A stretch of DNA of 64,000 bases from Thalassobaculum sp965228445. Its GTDB lineage: Bacteria; Pseudomonadota; Alphaproteobacteria; Thalassobaculales; Thalassobaculaceae. This document shows, piece after piece, positions 1 through 8,637 of this stretch (positions are counted from its first letter, which is position 1; the number at the start of each line of letters is the position of its first letter). The stretch spans positions 3,162,001 through 3,226,000 of the forward strand of contig OZ245813.1 in the NCBI GenBank assembly GCA_965228445.1, given 5' to 3'. The position numbers and the translations under genes are program-made. The notes under the pieces are model-generated. The model was not told the DNA's origin. It worked only from the letters and a program-made list of their open reading frames with translations, and did no database searches.

Positions 1-331
1 CCGGCGCGCCGATCATCAGCGGCACGAACCAGTTGCCGAAGCCGCCGATCAGCGCCGGCATGACCACGAAGAACACCATGATCAGGCCGTGGGCCGTCAC
101 GTAGACGTTCCAGGAATTGCCGTCGGCCATGTACTGGACGCCGGGATCCTGGAGCTCCATGCGCATGTAGATCGAGATCGCGCCGCCCAGCAGGCCGGCG
201 ATCACCGCGAACACCAGATAGAGGGTGCCGATGTCCTTGTGGTTGGTGGAGTACAGCCACCGCTTCACGAAGCTGCTCGGCGCGCCGTGGTCGTCGTGAC
301 CGTGGTCGTGAGCGTGATCAGCGCTTGTCAT
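1..331 (-). CDS. ctaD: Cytochrome c oxidase subunit I, N-terminal part (truncated by window edge)
   Basis: This is the first 110 or so residues of the haem-copper oxidase catalytic subunit, which reduces O2 and pumps protons in the inner membrane. The start is the ATG read leftward from 331. A short His/Asp-rich cytoplasmic head (HAHDHGHDDHG) is followed by the family sequence RWLYSTNHKDIGTLYL and the first membrane helix. The stretch NVYVTAHGLIMVFF contains the first haem-ligand His region. The gene runs off the left edge, so its C-terminus is unseen. It lies 18 bases downstream of ctaC on the same strand, the usual ctaC-ctaD order. Confidence 0.97.
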   Translation of the reverse strand, partial: MTSADHAHDHGHDDHGAPSSFVKRWLYSTNHKDIGTLYLVFAVIAGLLGGAISIYMRMELQDPGVQYMADGNSWNVYVTAHGLIMVFFVVMPALIGGFGNWFVPLMIGAP

Positions 332-349
332 CTTGCTTGTCTCCACCGG

Positions 350-1204
350 TTAGTCGGCGATCGACGCGACCTTGGTCGCGGTCGGGTTCATCGCGAACTG
401 TTCCTTCGCCTTCAGCAGCCAGGCGTCGTATTCGCCCTGCTCCATGGCGTGCACCACGATCGGCATCCGGGAATGGTCGATGCCGCAGATCTGGTTGCAC
501 TGGCCGTAATAGACGCCGGGCTTGTCGACCTGGAACCAGGTCTCGTTGATCCGGCCCGGCGTGCCGTAGATCTGCACCGCGAGCGCCGGAACGAAGAAGG
601 AATGCATCACGTCGAAGGTGGTGACCAGGACCTGCACCTTCTTGCCGACCGGAACCACCAGACGGTTGTCGACATCGAGCAGACGGGTCTGGCCCTCCTG
701 AATGTCGGCATCCGGGATCAGGTAGCTGTCGAAGGCGATCTCCTGGTCCGGATAGGTGTAGTTCCAGTACCACTGGTGCGCCTCGACCTTGATGGTCATG
801 TCCGGATCGACCGCCTTGTCCTGCTTGTAGAGCAGCGGGAACGAATAGAAGGCGATGACCACCAGGATGAGCGCCGGGATGGTGGTCCAGGCGATCTCAA
901 GCCACGTGTGGTGCGTCGTCGTCGACGGGGTCGGGTTGTTGCTCCGCTTGAAGCGGATGCACACATAGACCAGCAGCGCCAGCACGAAGAGGCTGATCAG
1001 CGTGATGATCACGAGCAGAATGTTGTGCAGCTCGTCGATATCGTGGCCGACCGGCGTCACATGTTCCTGCATGCCCAATTGCCAGGGCTGAGGCTGAGTA
1101 GCAGACGCGTCAAACGCCGCCACCGCGAGGATCGCCACCGCTGCCAGAAGTGCGGCACCGCCGCTCATCGTAGCACCGGCAACCCGCTTGAGGATCCGCT
1201 CCAT
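350..1204 (-). CDS. ctaC: Cytochrome c oxidase subunit II
   Basis: Subunit II carries the CuA centre that takes electrons from cytochrome c. The 284-residue protein has an N-terminal hydrophobic signal-like segment (about 13-31), two membrane helices (about 58-82 and 102-124), then a periplasmic cupredoxin domain. The aromatic motif HQWYWNYTYPD and the CuA loop GQCNQICGIDHSRMP are present. The loop has Gln where the commonest form has Glu (CSEIC), the residue that also contacts the Mg/Mn site. A GTG one codon upstream (1207) is an alternative start. The gene is followed directly by ctaD. Confidence 0.97.
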   Translation of the reverse strand: MERILKRVAGATMSGGAALLAAVAILAVAAFDASATQPQPWQLGMQEHVTPVGHDIDELHNILLVIITLISLFVLALLVYVCIRFKRSNNPTPSTTTHHTWLEIAWTTIPALILVVIAFYSFPLLYKQDKAVDPDMTIKVEAHQWYWNYTYPDQEIAFDSYLIPDADIQEGQTRLLDVDNRLVVPVGKKVQVLVTTFDVMHSFFVPALAVQIYGTPGRINETWFQVDKPGVYYGQCNQICGIDHSRMPIVVHAMEQGEYDAWLLKAKEQFAMNPTATKVASIAD

Positions 1205-1524
1205 CACTCGGTCATTCCCGTCGTCGTTGGTCCTTGAGCCACAGTCCCCCGGAGTGCAGCGACGCCGTTATGGCACCATCCGCTCAACCGCGCAACGCGA
1301 CCCTTCAGCACACCAAACGAGGCTAAATGCCGGTCCGGCGGCCCACAAGCGCGGGCGACGCGGCATTCGGTCGCGTAACCGGCGACGGCCCGCGCGCCCG
1401 CCAATCCCGCCCGGCTTCACCCGCCGGCTTTCCGGCCGGGCCGGCCTCGACTTCCAACCTTCGGCGGCCTATGTGAAGCTGGACGACCGCTCATAGACCC
1501 ATTCTATCCCGATGGAGCCGCCCC
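1205..1524. other. Intergenic region between divergent ctaC and tldD
   Basis: This 320-base GC-rich stretch must hold the leftward promoter for ctaC-ctaD and the rightward promoter for tldD. I see no convincing -35/-10 pair. A 66-codon leftward frame inside it (1204-1404) has no ribosome site or recognisable features and is probably not a gene. Confidence 0.5.
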
Positions 1525-2955
1525 GTGTCCAATCTGGCCCTCACTGACGAGCTGTTCTTCGACCGCGCCGGCCTGGATCAGGGCCGCACCCAGGGCATCG
1601 TCGACGACGCCCTGAACGGCGCCGACGACGGCGAGCTGTTCCTGGAATACAGCCAGAGCGAAGCCCTGGCCTTCGACGACGGCCGGCTGAAGACCGCCAG
1701 TTTCGACACCACCCAGGGCTTCGGCCTGCGCGCCATCGCCGGCGAGGCCCGCGGCTTCGCCCATGCCGCCGACCTGTCCGACGACGCGATCCGGCGCGCC
1801 GCCGACACCGTGCGCGCGGTCCATGCCGGCCACAACGGCAAGATGGATCTCGGCCCCAAGGGCACCAACAGCGCGCTCTACACGGCCGAGAACCCGCTTC
1901 AGGGATTCACCACCGAGGCGAAGATCGGCGTGCTGAAGGAGATCGACGCCTATGCCCGCGCCAAGGATCCGCGGGTGCGGCAGGTCTCGGCCACGCTCAT
2001 GGGCTCCTGGCAGGCCGTGCAGATCCTGCGGGCCGGCGGCCAGCGCGTCGCCGATGTCCGCCCGCTGGTGCGGCTGAACGTCCAGGTCGTGGTCGGCGAC
2101 GGCGACAAGATGGAGGCCGGCTACTACGGCTGCGGCGCGCGCATGAGCTTCGACCACTATGTTGATCCGGCCACCTGGCAGCACGCCACCGACGAGGCGC
2201 TGCGGGTCGCCCTGGTCAATCTCGGCGCGGTGGAGGCGCCGGCCGGCGAGATGGAGGTGGTGCTCGGCCCGGGCTGGCCCGGCGTCATGCTGCACGAGGC
2301 GGTCGGCCACGGCCTGGAGGGCGACTTCAACCGCAAGCTCACCTCGACCTATTCCGGCATGATCGGCCAGCAGGTCGCCGCCAAGGGCGTCACCGTGATC
2401 GACGACGGCACCCTGCCCGACCGCCGCGGCTCGATCACCGTGGACGACGAGGGCACGCCCTCGGCCCGCAACGTGCTGATCGAGGACGGCATCCTGGTCG
2501 GCTACATGCAGGACCGCCAGAACGCCCGGCTGATGGGCGTGCCGGCCACCGGCAACGGGCGCCGCCAGTCCCATGCCCATCACCCGATGCCGCGCATGAC
2601 CAACACCTACATGGCGGCCGGCGACGCCGATCCGGAGGAGATCCTGAAGTCGGTGAAGCGCGGGCTCTACGCCGTCAACTTCGCCGGCGGTTCGGTCGAC
2701 ATCACGTCGGGCAAGTTCGTGTTCTCCATGAACGAGGCCTATCTGGTGGAGAACGGCAAGATCGGCCCCGCGGTCAAGGGCGCCACCCTGATCGGCAACG
2801 GCCCGGACGCCATGGGCAAGATCACCATGATCGGCAACGACATGAAGCTCGACGACGGCATCGGCACCTGCGGCAAGGACGGCCAGGGCGTGCCCGTCGG
2901 CGTCGGCCAGCCGACCCTGAAGATGACCATCGCCGTCGGCGGCACCGCCGCCTGA
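1525..2955 (+). CDS. tldD: Metalloprotease TldD
   Basis: TldD is the catalytic half of the TldD/TldE (PmbA) protease, which degrades unfolded peptides and in some bacteria matures modified peptides. The 476-residue length fits the family. The zinc motif HEAVGH lies at about residues 257-262, followed by GLEGDFNRK. The C-terminal region contains NEAYLVENGKI and GTCGKDGQGVPVGVGQP, both typical. The start is a GTG with GGAG seven bases upstream. The partner gene pmbA is in the same window at 60285-61631. The gene is transcribed away from ctaC. Confidence 0.96.
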   Translation: MSNLALTDELFFDRAGLDQGRTQGIVDDALNGADDGELFLEYSQSEALAFDDGRLKTASFDTTQGFGLRAIAGEARGFAHAADLSDDAIRRAADTVRAVHAGHNGKMDLGPKGTNSALYTAENPLQGFTTEAKIGVLKEIDAYARAKDPRVRQVSATLMGSWQAVQILRAGGQRVADVRPLVRLNVQVVVGDGDKMEAGYYGCGARMSFDHYVDPATWQHATDEALRVALVNLGAVEAPAGEMEVVLGPGWPGVMLHEAVGHGLEGDFNRKLTSTYSGMIGQQVAAKGVTVIDDGTLPDRRGSITVDDEGTPSARNVLIEDGILVGYMQDRQNARLMGVPATGNGRRQSHAHHPMPRMTNTYMAAGDADPEEILKSVKRGLYAVNFAGGSVDITSGKFVFSMNEAYLVENGKIGPAVKGATLIGNGPDAMGKITMIGNDMKLDDGIGTCGKDGQGVPVGVGQPTLKMTIAVGGTAA

Positions 2956-2962
2956 CCGAGTC

Positions 2963-2990
2963 CCGGGCGGTCGTCGGATCGGCCGCCCGG
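2963..2990 (+). terminator. Hairpin after tldD
   Basis: CCGGGCGG (2963-2970) and CCGCCCGG (2983-2990) form a perfect 8-bp stem with a 12-base loop, just after the tldD stop. No T-run follows, so it may be a weak or processing-type terminator. Confidence 0.5.
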
Positions 2991-3031
2991 ATCTACCTGT
3001 TCGCGAGAAACTCTTCTGTAAATCATATCAT

Positions 3032-3061
3032 TTGTGAATTTAACTTAACTGCCCCTTAAAT
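3032..3061 (+). promoter_or_regulatory. Candidate promoter for the small membrane-protein/chemoreceptor pair
   Basis: The AT-rich patch at 3005-3075 stands out from its GC-rich surroundings. TTGTGA (3032-3037) and TTAAAT (3056-3061), 18 bases apart, resemble a sigma-70 promoter. The next gene starts 45 bases downstream. This is a call by eye. Confidence 0.35.
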
Positions 3062-3105
3062 AATCAGGTGTAGTAGATTGGCCTTGTCCAAGGAGAGGCA
3101 ACGTC

Positions 3106-3480
3106 ATGACCACTGCATCCACTCCTTCGCCGGCGACCCTGCGCTCGACCGTAACCGTGACGAGTCTTCTGCCCGCGGGTCTGGCCGGGATCGCGATGCT
3201 GGCGGTGGCCCTGTTCGCCCTGCTCGCGCCGGCGACCGAGGGCCATGCCCGGGTCGCCGCGGTCTTTCCGCCGTGGTGGACAGCGAGGGACGTCATGGCC
3301 AGCCTCCACGGCACCGACGCGGTGATCCTGCGCGACGGCATCGCCCCCTCGGTCCTCCTGGTCTCCAGCCCGACCCCGGACCTTGCCCGGCGTCTGCGGC
3401 GGGCCGGCGCCCTTCTCACCCTCGATCCGACGGCCGCCTCGGGCTGCCTCGGCCTCGCTCCGTCAACCGTCCGCGGTTGA
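3106..3480 (+). CDS. Small hypothetical membrane protein
   Basis: A 124-residue protein of unknown function. The start is well marked: AAGGAG lies 11 bases upstream of the ATG. One clear membrane helix (about residues 23-42, LPAGLAGIAMLAVALFALLA) is followed by a soluble part of about 80 residues. That part has the phrase VAAVFPPWWTARD, then a segment reading like a small alpha/beta domain (DAVILRDGIAPSVLLVSS) and an arginine-rich helix near the end. It lies 25 bases upstream of a chemoreceptor gene on the same strand, so the two are probably co-transcribed. I do not recognise the family. Confidence 0.75.
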   Translation: MTTASTPSPATLRSTVTVTSLLPAGLAGIAMLAVALFALLAPATEGHARVAAVFPPWWTARDVMASLHGTDAVILRDGIAPSVLLVSSPTPDLARRLRRAGALLTLDPTAASGCLGLAPSTVRG

Positions 3481-3505
3481 ACCGCCGCCATATCGGGATT
3501 CTGCC

Positions 3506-4963
3506 ATGACCGACATTCTGAGCATCCGCCGCCGCGCCACCTTCGCGCTGTCGCTGTTCATCCTCGCCCATGTGCCGATCGTCGGTCTGACCGCCTTTCT
3601 GCTCGGCCGCGACATGGTCTGGCCGACCCTGGCGACGGCGGTCGCCGGCGCCATCGTGGTCGCCCTCGCCCGGCTGCAGCCCGACGCGCCGGCGACGCGC
3701 TACCTGATCGCCGCGGTGATGATGGGCATCGTGTCGATGATGGTCGCCCTGTTCTGGGGCAATTCCTGGCAGATCGACATGCACATGTACTATTTCGCGG
3801 CCCTGGCGATCCTGACGCCGATGGTCTGCGCGGTGTCGATCCTGGTGGCGACCGTGGTGGTCGCGGTGCACCACCTGACCCTCAGCTTTCTGCTGCCGGC
3901 CGCCGTGTTCCCCGACGACGCCTCGCTGGGCCGGGTCGTGCTGCATGCGGTGATCGTGATCTTCGAGGCCGGAGCGCTGCTCTGGGTGACCCACGGCGTG
4001 CAGCGCGCCTTCGACGCTTCGGCCGGCGCGCTGAAGGAGGTCGAGCTGGCCCAAGCCGAGCAGGCCCGCCTCGCCGAGCAGAACCGCGAGCGCGACCGCC
4101 AAGCCGCGACCGAGAAGGCGGCCGCGCTGGTCGCCCTGTCGGATTCGCTGCAGCAGACCGTCGGCGGCATCGCCGATACCGTCGCCGCGGCGTCGGAGGA
4201 GCTGAACCGCACGGCCACCAGCCTGACCGAAACCACCAGCCGGGTCGGCGACCATGCCGGCGCCGTGGCCCGCGACGCGTCCGAGAACCAGACCCGCGCC
4301 CAGGCCGCGGCCGAGGCGCTCGACCGGGTGTCGGAGTCGATCAGCCGGATCACCGACCAGGTCAGCCTGTCGGGCCGGATCACCGGCGAGGCGGTGCAGC
4401 GCGCCGCCGACACCGACCGGACCGTGGCCGGCCTCGCCCAGGCGACCGACCGCATCGGCGAGGTGCTGACCCTGATCCAGGCGATCGCCGAACAGACCAA
4501 CCTGCTGGCGCTCAACGCCACCATCGAGGCCGCCCGGGCCGGGGATGCCGGCAAGGGCTTCGCCGTCGTCGCCTCCGAGGTGAAGAGCCTGGCCGGCCAG
4601 ACCGCCAAGGCAACCGAGACCATCGCCGGCGAGATCGCCTCCATCCAGGCCGAGTCCCGCGGCGCGGTGGACGCGATCCGCGGTATCGGCGAGACGGTGG
4701 GACGGATCGACGAGGTCGCCCGCACCATCGCCGACGCGGTCAGCGAGCAGGAGGCCAATGCCCGCGAGCTCGGCGAGGAGGTCGCCGCCATGTCCCAGAG
4801 CGCCAGCCAGGCCGCCAGCGGCGTGACCGAGATGGCCGAGGAGGCGCGCGACGGCAACCAGGCGGCCTCAGACGTGCTCAATGCCAGCCGCGACCTGGCC
4901 GCCAATGCCGACACCCTGCAGCGCGAGATCAGCGATTTCTGCGCCCGGGTGCGGGCCGGCTAG
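3506..4963 (+). CDS. Methyl-accepting chemotaxis protein with multi-helix membrane sensor
   Basis: This 485-residue receptor has an N-terminal membrane region of about six helices (about residues 8-170) instead of the usual two helices around a periplasmic domain. The membrane part keeps polar and His residues at helix ends (QIDMHMYYF, VAVHHLTLSFLLP, VVLHAVIV). A coiled coil follows, then the cytoplasmic signalling domain with the hairpin tip EQTNLLALNATIEAARAG and GKGFAVVASEVKSLAGQT. That domain docks CheW and CheA. No obvious HAMP domain separates sensor and signalling parts. The ATG at 3506 is chosen because upstream codons in frame overlap the preceding gene. Confidence 0.93.
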   Translation: MTDILSIRRRATFALSLFILAHVPIVGLTAFLLGRDMVWPTLATAVAGAIVVALARLQPDAPATRYLIAAVMMGIVSMMVALFWGNSWQIDMHMYYFAALAILTPMVCAVSILVATVVVAVHHLTLSFLLPAAVFPDDASLGRVVLHAVIVIFEAGALLWVTHGVQRAFDASAGALKEVELAQAEQARLAEQNRERDRQAATEKAAALVALSDSLQQTVGGIADTVAAASEELNRTATSLTETTSRVGDHAGAVARDASENQTRAQAAAEALDRVSESISRITDQVSLSGRITGEAVQRAADTDRTVAGLAQATDRIGEVLTLIQAIAEQTNLLALNATIEAARAGDAGKGFAVVASEVKSLAGQTAKATETIAGEIASIQAESRGAVDAIRGIGETVGRIDEVARTIADAVSEQEANARELGEEVAAMSQSASQAASGVTEMAEEARDGNQAASDVLNASRDLAANADTLQREISDFCARVRAG

Positions 4964-4970
4964 GGCATCC

Positions 4971-4998
4971 CACGATCAGAGGGAACCATCTGATCGTG
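4971..4998. terminator. Stem-loop between convergent chemoreceptor and MFS genes
   Basis: CACGATCAGA (4971-4980) and TCTGATCGTG (4989-4998) are a perfect 10-bp inverted repeat with an 8-base loop. It lies in the 45 bases between two convergent genes and could terminate both. It lacks a T-run, and may instead be a single copy of a dispersed palindromic repeat. Confidence 0.55.
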
Positions 4999-5008
4999 TG
5001 AGTTTGCG

Positions 5009-6238
5009 CTACCTTGAAGAGGTCTGAGTGCGCTGGGGCGGTGCCACCAGCACCCAGAGGATCGCCACCACCGACAGGCCGGCCCCGGCGAGAAACGGGA
5101 CCGCCGGATCGAACCGGGTCCACAGCCAGCCCGCCGCCGTGTTGCCGGTCAGCACGACCAGGCCGGTCACCAGGTTGAACATGCCGAAGGCACTGCCCTT
5201 GAGGCGGTCCGGGGCCGCGCCGGCGACCAGCGCGCCGAGCAGACCCTGGGTGAACCCCATGTGCAGGCCCCACAGCACGGTGCCGAGACCGTAGAGCAGG
5301 ACCGTGTCGGCCGCGGCCAGGGTCAGGTGGGCGGCGACCAGGAAGACCAGCCCGCAGAGCAGCAGGCCGCGGCTGCCGATCCGGTCGGACAGCGAGCCCA
5401 CCGGGTAAGCCGCCAGCCCGTAGACCGCATGCATCACCACCAGGGCGAGCGGCACCCAGGTGGCGGCCACACCGGCGTCCAGCGCCTTCAGCAGCACGAA
5501 GGCCTCGCTGAACCGCGCCAGCATGATCACCGCGCCGAGACCGATCACCGCCGCGACGGCCCGGTTCAGCCGGACCGCCTCCGCCAGGCGGAACCGGCTT
5601 CCGCCGCCCGACCATCCCTTCTCCACCCGATCCGCCGTCGGCTCGCGCACGCCGATCACCAGCACGGCGACCGCGAGCGCCGCCGGGATCACCGCCAGCC
5701 AGTAGACCGCAGCGATGTCGCCGGCCAGCAGCAGCATCGCCCCGACCGCCGCCAGCGGCCCCAGAAATCCGCCGACCGTGTCCAGCGACTTGCGTAGACC
5801 GAAGGCCGCCCCGCGGATCTGCGGCGGGGTGACGCCGGCGACGATCGCATCCCGCGGCGTGCTGCGGATGCCCTTACCGACCCGGTCCATCGCCTTGGCC
5901 AGGACGATCTGGTCGACCGTCGCCGCCAGGGGGAAGATCAGCCGCGACAGGGCGGCGAGGCCATAGCCCACCACCGCCAGGGGCTTCGCCCGCCGGCTCC
6001 AGTCGGCGACCACACCGGACAGGAACCGCGTCGCCGTCGCGACCGCCACCGACAGGCCCTCGATGAATCCGACCGCCAGCGCCGACGCGCCGAGGCCGCC
6101 CACCAGATAGAGCGGCAGCAGGCTCTGCACCATCTCCGAGGACACGTCCATCAGCAGGCTGACCATGCCGAGCATCCAGACGGTCGTCGGGATGGCCGGT
6201 CGGCCTCGGGAAGGGCGGCTGTCGTCGTCGGCTGTCAC
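5009..6238 (-). CDS. Major facilitator superfamily transporter
   Basis: A 409-residue integral membrane carrier with about twelve hydrophobic helices. After the first helices it has the loop DRVGKGIRSTPRDAIVAG and then RGAAFGLRKSLDTVGGFLGP. These phrases are typical of a broad group of MFS efflux-type carriers. The second repeat carries YPVGSLSDRIGSRG, the standard MFS loop between helices 8 and 9. The substrate cannot be inferred. It converges with the chemoreceptor gene and diverges from nudC. Confidence 0.92.
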   Translation of the reverse strand: MTADDDSRPSRGRPAIPTTVWMLGMVSLLMDVSSEMVQSLLPLYLVGGLGASALAVGFIEGLSVAVATATRFLSGVVADWSRRAKPLAVVGYGLAALSRLIFPLAATVDQIVLAKAMDRVGKGIRSTPRDAIVAGVTPPQIRGAAFGLRKSLDTVGGFLGPLAAVGAMLLLAGDIAAVYWLAVIPAALAVAVLVIGVREPTADRVEKGWSGGGSRFRLAEAVRLNRAVAAVIGLGAVIMLARFSEAFVLLKALDAGVAATWVPLALVVMHAVYGLAAYPVGSLSDRIGSRGLLLCGLVFLVAAHLTLAAADTVLLYGLGTVLWGLHMGFTQGLLGALVAGAAPDRLKGSAFGMFNLVTGLVVLTGNTAAGWLWTRFDPAVPFLAGAGLSVVAILWVLVAPPQRTQTSSR

Positions 6239-6371
6239 GCGCTGGCTCCGGTGGCGGGATCGGGAGCCCGTTCATGCACCGAAGCGCGGCGCGTGGCAAA
6301 GCCCCGTCTGACCGGTTCCTTCCGACGGGCCCCGTTGCCTCCCACCCCCAGGCGTGTACACTCGCGCCACC

Positions 6372-7397
6372 ATGAGCCTATACCCTCCCGGCACGGACCC
6401 GTCTGTCCCCGTCACCGACCTGATCACCAAGCGCCCGAACGTCTACGGCTTCGGTGGTCTCGACCGTTCAGCCCATATCCGCGAGCGCGAAGGCTGGCTC
6501 GACGAGCTGCTGGAGCGGCCCGACACCGTGATTGTGCCGGTCTGGCGCAGCCGCTCGCTGGTCGCCCCAGGCGACGCGCCGCGCGCCGGCATGCTGTCGG
6601 TGGCCGAGCACAAGGGGCTGATGCGCTTCGCCGACCTGTCGGCCTTCCTCGGCGAGTATGACGGGGTCGCCCATGTGGCGATCGACCTGTCGCCGCTGGA
6701 GGAGACCGATATCCTCAACATCCTGGCCGCCCACGGCGTGTTCCAGGACCTGCGCCAGATCGGCCCGCTGCTGAACCGCTTCGAGGGCTCGGTGCTGGCC
6801 TATGCCCGCGGCCTGATGTGGTGGCACCAGCGCCACCGGTTCTGCGGCGTGTGCGGTTCGGAGACCCGGGCGGTCAAGGGCGGCCATCAGCGGACCTGCA
6901 CCAACGAGAGCTGCCGCGCCCCGCATTTCCCGCGCACCGATCCGGCGGTGATCATGCTGGTGCATGACGGCGACCGCTGCCTGCTCGGCCGCCAGAAGGT
7001 CTGGCCCGAGGGCATGTACTCCACGCTGGCCGGCTTCGTGGAGCCGGGCGAGACCCTGGAGGAGGCCGTGGCCCGCGAGGTCTGGGAGGAGAGCGGCATC
7101 CATGTGCGCGACGTGCGCTACCACTCCTCGCAGCCCTGGCCGTTCCCGTCCTCGCTGATGCTGGGCTTCCATGCCGAGGCGAAGTCGTTCGACATCGTGC
7201 GCAACGACGACGAGCTGGGCGACGCCCAGTGGTTCAGCCTGGAGCAGCTCGCCGATTTCGAGGCGCTCGGCAAGTTCCTGCCGCGGCGCGACAGCATCGC
7301 CCGCCGGCTGATCCAGGACTGGGTGGAGAGCGTGCGCCCGGACCTGCTCGACGCGGTCGACAAGGTCCCCAGCGCCTATCCGGTACGCCCGAGCTGA
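6372..7397 (+). CDS. nudC: NAD(+) diphosphatase / NADH pyrophosphatase NudC
   Basis: NudC hydrolyses NAD(H) to NMN(H) and AMP and can remove NAD caps from RNA. In this 341-residue protein the zinc-binding Cys pairs are at about 158/161 (FCGVCG) and 176/181. The Nudix box GFVEPGETLEEAVAREVWEE starts near residue 221. The NudC-specific signature SQPWPFPSSLM follows it. The ATG at 6372 is preferred to an in-frame GTG six codons upstream. A perfect hairpin follows the gene. Confidence 0.95.
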   Translation: MSLYPPGTDPSVPVTDLITKRPNVYGFGGLDRSAHIREREGWLDELLERPDTVIVPVWRSRSLVAPGDAPRAGMLSVAEHKGLMRFADLSAFLGEYDGVAHVAIDLSPLEETDILNILAAHGVFQDLRQIGPLLNRFEGSVLAYARGLMWWHQRHRFCGVCGSETRAVKGGHQRTCTNESCRAPHFPRTDPAVIMLVHDGDRCLLGRQKVWPEGMYSTLAGFVEPGETLEEAVAREVWEESGIHVRDVRYHSSQPWPFPSSLMLGFHAEAKSFDIVRNDDELGDAQWFSLEQLADFEALGKFLPRRDSIARRLIQDWVESVRPDLLDAVDKVPSAYPVRPS

Positions 7398-7424
7398 TCG
7401 GGCAGGGGACGACGGCGCATACCC

Positions 7425-7453
7425 CGTCTTCCCGGCCCTGCGCCGGGAAGACG
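7425..7453. terminator. Perfect hairpin downstream of nudC
   Basis: Twelve-base arms (7425-7436, CGTCTTCCCGGC; 7442-7453) pair perfectly around a five-base loop. The same arm sequence recurs in the long repeat at 38331-38447, so this is a member of a dispersed palindromic family that may also act as a terminator. Confidence 0.6.
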
Positions 7454-7471
7454 CCAAAATCACCTCTCTTT

Positions 7472-7569
7472 CACTCCCCGGATTTATTCCGGGGCGAGGC
7501 CAACGTCGTGCGCTGACGTTGGGCGCTCGGTACGACGGATGCCTTGCCCCGGAATAAATCCGGGGAGTG
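7472..7569. repeat. Palindromic intergenic repeat, family A, copy 1
   Basis: The 29-base arms 7472-7500 and 7541-7569 are inverted repeats with one mismatch and a 40-base interior. Each arm is itself a hairpin around the core CCCCGGATTTATTCCGGGG. A second copy of this arrangement lies at 38194-38304. It sits between nudC and ubiA and codes for nothing recognisable. Confidence 0.9.
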
Positions 7570-7667
7570 TGTGAGAGTGCGCAGGAACCTGACGCCGCCC
7601 CGAGGCATTGCGCCCCACCCGCAACCGTCGCGCGCTCGGGCGGTTTCGCGGCGGGGACAACTGGCGT

Positions 7668-8630
7668 ATGACTGCGGCCATGAGCGGCAGCGATTTCAAC
7701 CGGGACATCTCCGGCGCAAGCGACATCCCCCAGGGCAACTGGGTGGACCGGTGGCTGCCCGCGTCCTGGCGGCCCTATGCCCGGCTGGCCCGCCTGGACC
7801 GGCCGATCGGGACCTGGCTGCTGTACCTGCCCTGCCTGTGGGGCATCGCGCTGGGCTGGCAGTCGATCGGCGCGCCGACGGACACCGCCGTGCTGCTGGA
7901 GATGGCGCGGCTGTGGGTGCTGTTCACCATCGGCGCCCTGGTGATGCGGGGTGCGGGCTGCACGGTGAACGACCTGTGGGACCGCAAGCTCGACCAGAAG
8001 GTGGCGCGCACCGCCGACCGCCCGATCGCCAGCGGCGCCGTCTCGCCGCTCGCCGCCCTGGTCTTCCTCGCCGTCCAGCTCGCCATCGGCCTCGCCATCC
8101 TGCTGCAGCTCAACCAGCCGTCCTGGGCGATAGGCGCCGCCGTGCTGGTTCTGGTCTTCCTGTACCCGGCGGCCAAGCGGGTCACCGACTGGCCGCAGGC
8201 GGTGCTCGGCCTGACCTTCAACTGGGGCGCGCTGCTCGGCTTCGCGGCGGTGACGGAGACCATTTCGCCGGCCGCGCTGCTGGCCTATGCCGCCGGCTTC
8301 TTCTGGACGCTGGGCTACGACACGATCTACGCCCATCAGGACAAGGAGGACGACGCCATCGTCGGCGTGCGCTCCTCCGCCCTGGCGCTGGGCGAGCGGA
8401 CCAGGCCGGCCCTGGCCGCCTTCTACACGGTGACCGTTGCCCTGCTGGCGGCCAGCCTGTGGACCGCCGGCCTCGGGCTTCTGGCCTATGTCGGGCTGGC
8501 GCTCGCGGGGCTGCATTTCGTCCGCCAGATCCGGGCCACCGACCTGGACGATCCGCATGCCTGCCTGCGCACCTTCAAGTCGAACCGCGATGCCGGGTTG
8601 CTGATCGCACTTGCCTTTGTCCTCGGCTGA
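7668..8630 (+). CDS. ubiA: 4-hydroxybenzoate polyprenyltransferase UbiA
   Basis: UbiA attaches the polyprenyl tail to 4-hydroxybenzoate in ubiquinone synthesis, in the inner membrane. The 320-residue protein is mostly hydrophobic helices. Both Asp-rich prenyl-diphosphate/Mg sites are present: NDLWDRKLDQKVARTADRP (from about residue 101) and YDTIYAHQDKEDD (from about 217). The ATG at 7668 follows CGGGGA at a reasonable distance, and a second ATG at 7680 is possible. It is followed after seven bases by a methyltransferase gene. Confidence 0.95.
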   Translation: MTAAMSGSDFNRDISGASDIPQGNWVDRWLPASWRPYARLARLDRPIGTWLLYLPCLWGIALGWQSIGAPTDTAVLLEMARLWVLFTIGALVMRGAGCTVNDLWDRKLDQKVARTADRPIASGAVSPLAALVFLAVQLAIGLAILLQLNQPSWAIGAAVLVLVFLYPAAKRVTDWPQAVLGLTFNWGALLGFAAVTETISPAALLAYAAGFFWTLGYDTIYAHQDKEDDAIVGVRSSALALGERTRPALAAFYTVTVALLAASLWTAGLGLLAYVGLALAGLHFVRQIRATDLDDPHACLRTFKSNRDAGLLIALAFVLG

Positions 8631-8637
8631 CCCCGCC

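Noticed and set aside
89..1237. Plus-strand frame opposite ctaC-ctaD
   Set aside because: The His/Val/Asp-rich translation is typical of the complement of GC-rich coding DNA; ctaC is clear on the other strand.
7472..7569. CRISPR-like repeats
   Set aside because: Arms are inverted, not direct, and there are only two per site with no regular spacers or cas genes.
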